Assembly (NCBI GenBank): GCA_025642065.1
Contig: JAODUP010000092.1
Span: 352,001 to 416,000, forward strand
Source: Paralvinella palmiformis
Lineage: Eukaryota; Annelida; Polychaeta; Terebellida; Alvinellidae
DNA: 64,000 nucleotides
Direction: 5' to 3'
Shown: one piece after another, positions 12,681 to 64,000 of the stretch
Layout of the letters: the number at the start of each line of letters is the position of its first letter
Numbering within the stretch: the first letter of the stretch is position 1
The notes under the pieces: model-generated
What the model was told of the DNA's origin: nothing
The model's database searches: none
What the model saw: only the letters and a program-made list of their open reading frames with translations
Position numbers and translations under genes: made by a program

Positions 12681-12966
12681 TTATTTTGGGTATTATTATA
12701 TTACATGTTATTTGTACAGTGCCTTTGAGTGGCTCCTGCTAGTAAGGGCGCTTTATTAAATATACATTATTAGTATTATGGCACACAGATGTTTAAATGA
12801 AAAAAAATATATCGCTTTACTGTTTATTGACTGAATCTTCTCCTGCTTCTAATTTGTATCATCAAACTGATTGGTTTCTTTCTTCATGACCCATATTTGT
12901 CACAACATTTTATCTTAATTTATAACACTATTTCATCGATTGGAGAAAATCATACCGTTTCATCTA
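12681..12966 (+). repeat. 286-bp dispersed repeat, copy 1
   Basis: Nearly identical to 37632-37923 in the same orientation, including TGGCTCCTGCTAGTAAGGGC and the final CATACCGTTTCATCTAA. It differs by only scattered substitutions and short indels. No terminal inverted repeats are obvious; it may be a non-autonomous element or a LINE/SINE 3' segment. Confidence 0.85.
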
Positions 12967-13586
12967 ATGCTTAGACTGTAATATAAGATGAATTTTTATT
13001 TAAAATAGAATGTCTCATCATGCCATTATATTCTGTTTAATAGAAGTTAAAACTCCAACTGATGCTATTTTCTTTAAGAGATAATTTAATCTCAGAAGAA
13101 AATAAAGTTTTAGATGGCTACATTATCTGATAGTGTTATATGACATTCAGTCATTAGAAACAAGGTCAGTTTACAGTCTTTAGCCATGTAATATTAAACC
13201 ATATATATGACATGACAAAAGACAATATTACACCACTAAACACATACAAATATAAAACACGTATACATACATATTTACAGAAGACGATATTGCAGAAAAT
13301 TACGTGCAATATCAAACAATTTAGCACTAACAAAAATAGAACCAGTGACGAATTAGGTAGTGAACAAAATTGTATTTCACCAAAAAACAAGGATAAGCAA
13401 GATATTAAATTTGTTCCAGTCCTATGTGCACGTGCATGCACATGCAAAACTATCAACAGTGTAAAGCTGTTCATCATAATCCTTTTGAAGCAACTGCCAT
13501 TGCTATTTTCAAGTCATTATTTTTAGCAGGATAAAGAAAATAATAATGCTGATCATAGCATTGTCTTCTTGACAACGTACAGAGTG

Positions 13587-14927
13587 TCAGCAGTGTTGTT
13601 TCAAGTGGTCAGGAAGTCCATCCACTAATTCTTTTACTGATTGATCATATTTGGCACAATCTTCTACAATCTCTGACAGGTAATCAAAAACAGGATTGAG
13701 CTTTTCTTCGCGGATCTTTAATGAAGAATACAAGTTCCTGAATGCATCCAGAAGCATTCCAAAGTATTCTAAACCCTTGCACCCTTTCTCGGGTAAACTG
13801 AGCCGATTATGCGAATTGAAGACATCTTGTAGGTGCTGGCACTGAAGCACCTTGAAGAGAAAGCGGACTAAATCCAAAAACAACTTTCCCACTTGGTCTT
13901 TATTCCAGCTATCCAGAGGTATTTTGATCATCATGTGAAATACGGATTGCTTTATAAGGTAACTGCTTATAATTTCTGTGTCTGTTTCTTTGTCGTGTTT
14001 TGCTTCTCCATATCCTCCAGGAAGCAGCTCTTGTCCCTTCAAGGTGAAGCAATATGACTTAAAGTGCTTAAATAACCGTATAAGGATCAATGGCCTGGAG
14101 TCTTTGGGGAACCGATTAAAGAGACGAGTCTCCACCAGCGATGAGGACACTTTCCAGGAAGCATCAGGAACTTGCCAGTCTCCACTAGAGACACATGGCA
14201 CCAGATGATGACCATACTTTGTGACCAGCTTTGAGACAATATCAGAGAAAGGATTTTCCGGATATTGCTTGTGGAAGTCGTAACCTTCGGGCCAATTTGG
14301 CACATGAATGGCTAATGACATGTCCACGCTGACTAAAAGATGCGGAAATTTTCTGCCCCGCCATTTCAGGTTCAGGATAAGAGAAGGGCCGGGACCCAAC
14401 TGGTGGTTTAATGCCGTAAAACCTTTAGGCAACGATGCCGTAAAGGTCTCCCACACTGTCTCGATGGTGAAATAATAAGCATTTTTTATCGCAATCTGAT
14501 CTAAAATGTACACCGGTCTCGTTTTGGTACCAACATTTACACACACATTTTCCACTTTCCACTCCTGTATCATTGCTTCATCTAGCAGCTGAATCTTCTT
14601 GTATATGCCAGTATCCCTTTTCTGCGTTTCAGTGTAGACAGCAAATGATGGAGATCTTAGATTAAACGATCCCAATTTCTCAAAAGCAGCCAATTCAACC
14701 AGGAAATCAAATTCATCCGGAGTGTTGATCTTGGTGCCTGAATAATAACTTCCAACACCATATACCTCATTTGTGTGAAACCTTTCCTCTGCATCACCCA
14801 CGACATTCACTAAACGCTGTACTATTTGTTCAACACCATGTTGTATTCGTCTTGTTTCTGAATGTTCCAACTGACTTCTAAGGTGATGAAGGTCTACTGA
14901 CATTAACACTCCACTCAGTGTATCCAT
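13587..14927 (-). CDS. cGAS-like receptor (Mab-21 family nucleotidyltransferase), single exon
   Basis: 446-aa protein from ATG 14927 to TGA 13587-13589. The frame stays open upstream as far as 15017 but offers no earlier ATG, so this start is preferred. It has the nucleotidyltransferase signature GVGSYYSGTKINTPDEFDFL: GS at residues 59-60, acidic pair E72 and D74, and third acidic residue D202 in LLVSVDMSLAI. These are the metal-binding positions of cGAS/OAS-type enzymes, which make cyclic dinucleotides from ATP and GTP on sensing foreign nucleic acid. The C-terminal Mab-21 helical half follows (for example LIRLFKHFKSYCF). The cGAS zinc-thumb pattern H-x5-CC-x6-C is absent, as in many invertebrate cGLRs. 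No intron interrupts the ORF. A non-immune Mab-21-like role is the alternative. Confidence 0.88.
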   Translation of the reverse strand: MDTLSGVLMSVDLHHLRSQLEHSETRRIQHGVEQIVQRLVNVVGDAEERFHTNEVYGVGSYYSGTKINTPDEFDFLVELAAFEKLGSFNLRSPSFAVYTETQKRDTGIYKKIQLLDEAMIQEWKVENVCVNVGTKTRPVYILDQIAIKNAYYFTIETVWETFTASLPKGFTALNHQLGPGPSLILNLKWRGRKFPHLLVSVDMSLAIHVPNWPEGYDFHKQYPENPFSDIVSKLVTKYGHHLVPCVSSGDWQVPDASWKVSSSLVETRLFNRFPKDSRPLILIRLFKHFKSYCFTLKGQELLPGGYGEAKHDKETDTEIISSYLIKQSVFHMMIKIPLDSWNKDQVGKLFLDLVRFLFKVLQCQHLQDVFNSHNRLSLPEKGCKGLEYFGMLLDAFRNLYSSLKIREEKLNPVFDYLSEIVEDCAKYDQSVKELVDGLPDHLKQHC

Positions 14928-15143
14928 AACACCTTTCAGATGATATAAAGTACAATTATAATTTAACTGGGCAAGACTTCCACTGTTTGAGAATGGATAG
15001 AGTAATGTTAGCTTCACTGATTAGTGGACAATCATTCCAATTGTCAATTATGATTGTCCGTGTATGGAGTGTGTCATCATAAGTCCATATGTTCTACACA
15101 GTAAACTGTATTGTTTGGGTTATTTACCTGTAATTATATAAAA

Positions 15144-15147
<4 letters not shown>

Positions 15148-15178
<31 letters not shown>
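15148..15178. repeat. (TA)n microsatellite
   Basis: About 15 alternating TA units, some 220 bp upstream of the cGLR start codon on its promoter side. Confidence 0.9.
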
Positions 15179-15183
<5 letters not shown>

Positions 15184-16155
15184 TCACTCCTGTGCTGAAG
15201 TAATGAAAAGTCCTTCACTGAATTAGTGAATACATTCAAATCTAGACTAGACAAGCTTTGGCTTTCGGAACAATACAATTTGCCATGATCAATATGTTTA
15301 ATTAAGTGTATCAGTCAAGATTTGAATAAATAAACAGGCAATATCTATACATTCCGTATATATCCAGTATCAAAGTGTACACACACACACACAGAGCCAA
15401 TTATATATATATATATATATCAACACAAACTGATAGCTAAGCTAAGCATTTGTGTTCAGTAAATCTTTAAGGATTTCTATTATTGACGTTTAAAATTAAA
15501 TACACCAGAGACGGAAATAAGAATGAAACATGAAACCTAAAAACTAAATACAAACCTGGAAGAAGATTATCCAATTTTATACTGTTCTCAATACATTCAT
15601 TTTATTTTCAGTGGCAGTTTATCCTTCTTGTTTACCTTAATTACCCCTGATGTATGGACTATAGTTAACCGAAGTGTCACATTTTTGACAATTATCATTC
15701 AGTTGTAAATGTAAATCTATTTTTAAAATGTAAATATCAACGGATCAAAGTATTGACCATTGAAGATGTATAAGCTATATTATACCCTGAATTAAAGTGC
15801 ACCACAGTAATTGATAAAATAAATTACTTTGTTTGACTGTTTGAATTTTCCAGATCGCTTCTAGTATGAACTCAACTTACCACCTGTATCAAGGCTTTTT
15901 GTGTTCGTAGAACCACTTAAATGCCTGTAACCTCTGGTAAATGAGTGTAATTTAATTATCATATATTTTTTCTGTATAAGCCTAGCTAGCAGTAATTAAA
16001 ATAATGTTGTGTATAATATGTTTACACACACACACACATATATATATATCAGTAAGTATTTCTATTATTGTCATTTAAAATTAAATACACCAGAGACAGA
16101 AATAAGAATGAAAGACGACATATTTATATGTGTGTGTGTGTGTGTGTGTGTGTCA

Positions 16156-16372
16156 TCCCAACAAGATGAATCCCAAATGGACAAAACAGGAAAATAACCA
16201 AATTAGTTAGACAAATCCTAACAAGACAAGATCTATTACTTTTAGGTTAGTGTTATTATGATAGGATATGACTATATAGCAATTTTTAATATAATTTCGT
16301 CTGGATCAGTTTCGTCTCGTTGGGACCCCTAATTAAAATTCTACCTGTCCATTTGGAATTCGTCTTGTTGGT
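16156..16372. repeat. foldback (MITE-like) element A
   Basis: The left arm (16156-16190, CCAACAAGATGAATCCCAAA then TGGACAAAACAGG) pairs imperfectly with the right arm (16344-16372, CCTGTCCATTTGGAATTCGT then CTTGTTGG). A second nested pair lies inside (CCTAACAAGACAAGAT near 16217 and TCGTCTCGTTGGGAC near 16311). Confidence 0.75.
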
Positions 16373-17104
16373 ACTAAATCATATAGTTCTCTGTTCAATA
16401 GGTGAATGTATATCTGTGTGATATATTGCTAATTAAGACACATCAGGTCAAAGTATATATTCACAGCCATCCGCATAGTAAAATGAAGGGAAAGTTTATC
16501 AACCATTAGCCAGTTTTTAAAGCATGTTCATGATTTTGGAAGTTACTATACTGAGATTGTATAGGATATTGCCTTAGAGTAATTCATACGGCATACTACA
16601 CTGTAGGCCTTCCCGTCGGAGTTCAGACCTTAAATAAGCATTGCCAACCTTATACGTATTATATAGTTCACTGAATTATTAAATTAAGAGGTTCAGAATG
16701 TTGAACATCAATCTAGATCAAGTCTATGCTACGTCCCGAAGAAGAATTAAGCAATATGATTGCCCCACGATCAATGATATATGTTATGAGTATTTGAAGA
16801 AAAGCTTCAGTCCAAATTACAACAATCTGTATATGGAGTAAACCAAGTAAGTTGTTTTAAATCTAACATCAGACACTGAGATAGTCGTATTACTGCACAT
16901 ATGTTCTTTCAATCTCATTAGACGATTGGTAGATATCTCTCACTCAGACTCATCTGATTTGGTCAGAATATAGAGTCTGTATCTGGTCGAGACCCGTCTA
17001 AATTTAATTTATTCAGATTATAGCCATTGTCACGATTGTGTACCGTGTGTTTGGCTATATGATATAATATATATAGACTAATTTCTCTATGTGTACTGTT
17101 GCCA

Positions 17105-17372
17105 AGGGAGTACAGACAGTTCCTCACCCAGACAGTTCCTCACCCAGACAGTTGCTCACCTGGACAATGAGAAAAAATCAAATGATTTTTAATTCAGAAA
17201 TATATTTCTTAGTATTATTTAGGGAATTAAAGTTCAGAGATTATTTAATTTATTTACTCTTGTATTTTTTCTCTCATTAAAAATTCACTGGTGAGCAAGT
17301 GTCCACTTTTTCATTTGCTTGGTGAGCAAGTGTCCGGGTGAGCAACTTTCCTGGTGAGCAACTGTCCTACAC
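17105..17372. repeat. foldback element B with tandem-unit arms
   Basis: The left arm has three units like CAGACAGTTCCTCACC (17113-17164). The right arm has four inverted units like GGTGAGCAAGTGTCC and GGTGAGCAACTGTCC (17291-17368). The arms pair in register across an AT-rich centre. It ends about 390 bp upstream of the CFAP47 ATG. Confidence 0.75.
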
Positions 17373-17651
17373 CCGTCGCGCCGTTGCCAAGTGTCTATAC
17401 GAAAGATGTTCAGTCAGAATTCAAACACATTTAATGATTACTTATCCTGTTATTCCATCCTTCCATAGTACTTCCCATTTGGATTGGGGGGGTTAGTACT
17501 CCTCCTGAGCCTTACATTCTCATATAGGGTTAACACCAGTTATCTCTACAACCATTTTCGGGTGTAGTTTCATTTTCGATATCATAACGTAATTGCAGTC
17601 GTTTCACGTTATTTTGGATAACGACGGTGGCGCCTCTATACGGCCCATGAC

Positions 17652-17670
17652 TAGGCGGCATAGCAACCAA
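17652..17670 (+). promoter_or_regulatory. possible RFX X-box half-site of CFAP47
   Basis: GGCGGCATAGCAACCAACC contains the RFX right half-site RGYAAC (AGCAAC at 17662-17667) about 95 bp before the ATG, a normal X-box position for motile-cilium genes. The left half (GTNRCC) is poorly matched, so only a half-site is visible. Confidence 0.3.
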
Positions 17671-17761
17671 CCAAGCAATATGGCGGTGTTGTTTTAGTAC
17701 TGATGGTGTATACACGGAGTTGCACGGACGGTATTTCACCAATTTTATACACAACAGGGTG

Positions 17762-63604
<45,843 letters not shown>

Positions 63605-64000
63605 GTATGATCCAGCTCTATTTGAATATAACAGTTGTGTGTTTATTATACAGCTGCAAAGATCATTATGCAGAAAGAGAATACTGAAAGCTCACTTGCT
63701 GTGTGTGTGCGTGTGTGTGTGTGTGTGTTTTATAAAGATAGTTAAGGTGCTGGCACAGGTGTTATATTTTCATTCAAACAACAATTATAACTCCAAACTG
63801 ATTTTTTAAAAGTATAATTAATTACCGTTAAAATTAGAGAAAAATGAAAGAAAAAACTAATTTCTAAAATAATCCAGAAGAGGATAATCTAAATATAAAC
63901 AAGAAACTATGATTTAAACAAAACCAGGCTTTGTGTCGAACACTACGGCCAAGAAAGATTAAACCTAAAATGGAAAAATAAAATATTAATACACAGTATG
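63605..64000. other. CFAP47 intron 57 (part)
   Basis: A (GT)n tract near 63700-63727 and otherwise AT-rich DNA. Confidence 0.7.

Larger units (their letters stand above)
10972..13586. other. spacer 3' of the cGLR gene
   Basis: AT-rich DNA with a 46-bp tandem duplication (12109-12200) and one copy of the 286-bp dispersed repeat (12681-12966). I see no gene. The cGLR 3' UTR should lie just left of 13587. Confidence 0.65.
14928..17761. other. divergent intergenic region between cGLR and CFAP47
   Basis: About 2.8 kb holding both promoters. It contains (TA)n tracts (15148-15178 and about 15402-15420), (CA)n and (GT)n tracts, two foldback elements (16156-16372 and 17105-17372) and an X-box-like half-site 100 bp before the CFAP47 ATG. 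No further gene is seen. Confidence 0.65.

Noticed and set aside
13212..13526. Overlapping 103- and 104-aa ORFs downstream of the cGLR gene
   Set aside because: Low-complexity, mutually antisense, with no family resemblance. Probably 3' UTR or spacer.
13978..14305. Other-frame ORFs within the cGLR gene
   Set aside because: Shadows of the 446-codon reading frame, which carries the catalytic motifs.

Overview
The window is animal nuclear DNA: AT-rich, with compact exons separated by introns of about 0.1-5 kb, consensus GT..AG splice sites, abundant CA, TA, GATA and GACA microsatellites, tRNA-derived SINEs and MITE-like elements. The gene set (a ciliary central-apparatus protein, a mitochondrial ABC transporter and a cGAS-like nucleotidyltransferase) and the repeat style suggest a marine invertebrate, perhaps a mollusc. 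The clade is a guess; the metazoan origin is not.

Layout. (1) Positions 1-9000, minus strand: the first three coding exons of ABCB7, the mitochondrial inner-membrane ABC transporter needed for cytosolic Fe-S protein maturation. The rest of the gene lies beyond base 1. (2) Positions 9001-13586: repeat-rich spacer with a short unexplained minus-strand ORF, a 401-bp hAT-like element carrying a transposase scrap, and one copy of a 286-bp repeat whose sister sits 25 kb away. (3) Positions 13587-14927, minus strand: a single-exon Mab-21/cGAS-like receptor gene (cGLR) with an intact nucleotidyltransferase catalytic triad and no cGAS-type zinc thumb. (4) Positions 14928-17761: divergent intergenic region with two foldback elements and a possible ciliary X-box half-site. 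(5) Positions 17762-63604, plus strand: 57 exons of CFAP47, read by hand with every exon-exon phase agreeing. They give about 3,113 codons, so nearly the whole protein is here. The stop codon and the last exon or exons lie past base 64000.

CFAP47 is built from serial immunoglobulin-like ASH/MSP-type beta domains, with a calponin-homology domain in the middle (exons 37-40). Two microexons of 24 and 27 nt, each flanked by phase-1 introns, could be skipped without changing frame. Two consecutive introns near 55 kb fit best as GC-AG introns, each with a weaker in-frame GT-AG alternative exactly 4 nt away.

The three genes do not form a pathway. The most interesting items are the catalytically intact cGLR, the twin GC-AG introns, and a set of foldback repeats whose arms are made of short tandem units, clustered around the CFAP47 5' end.
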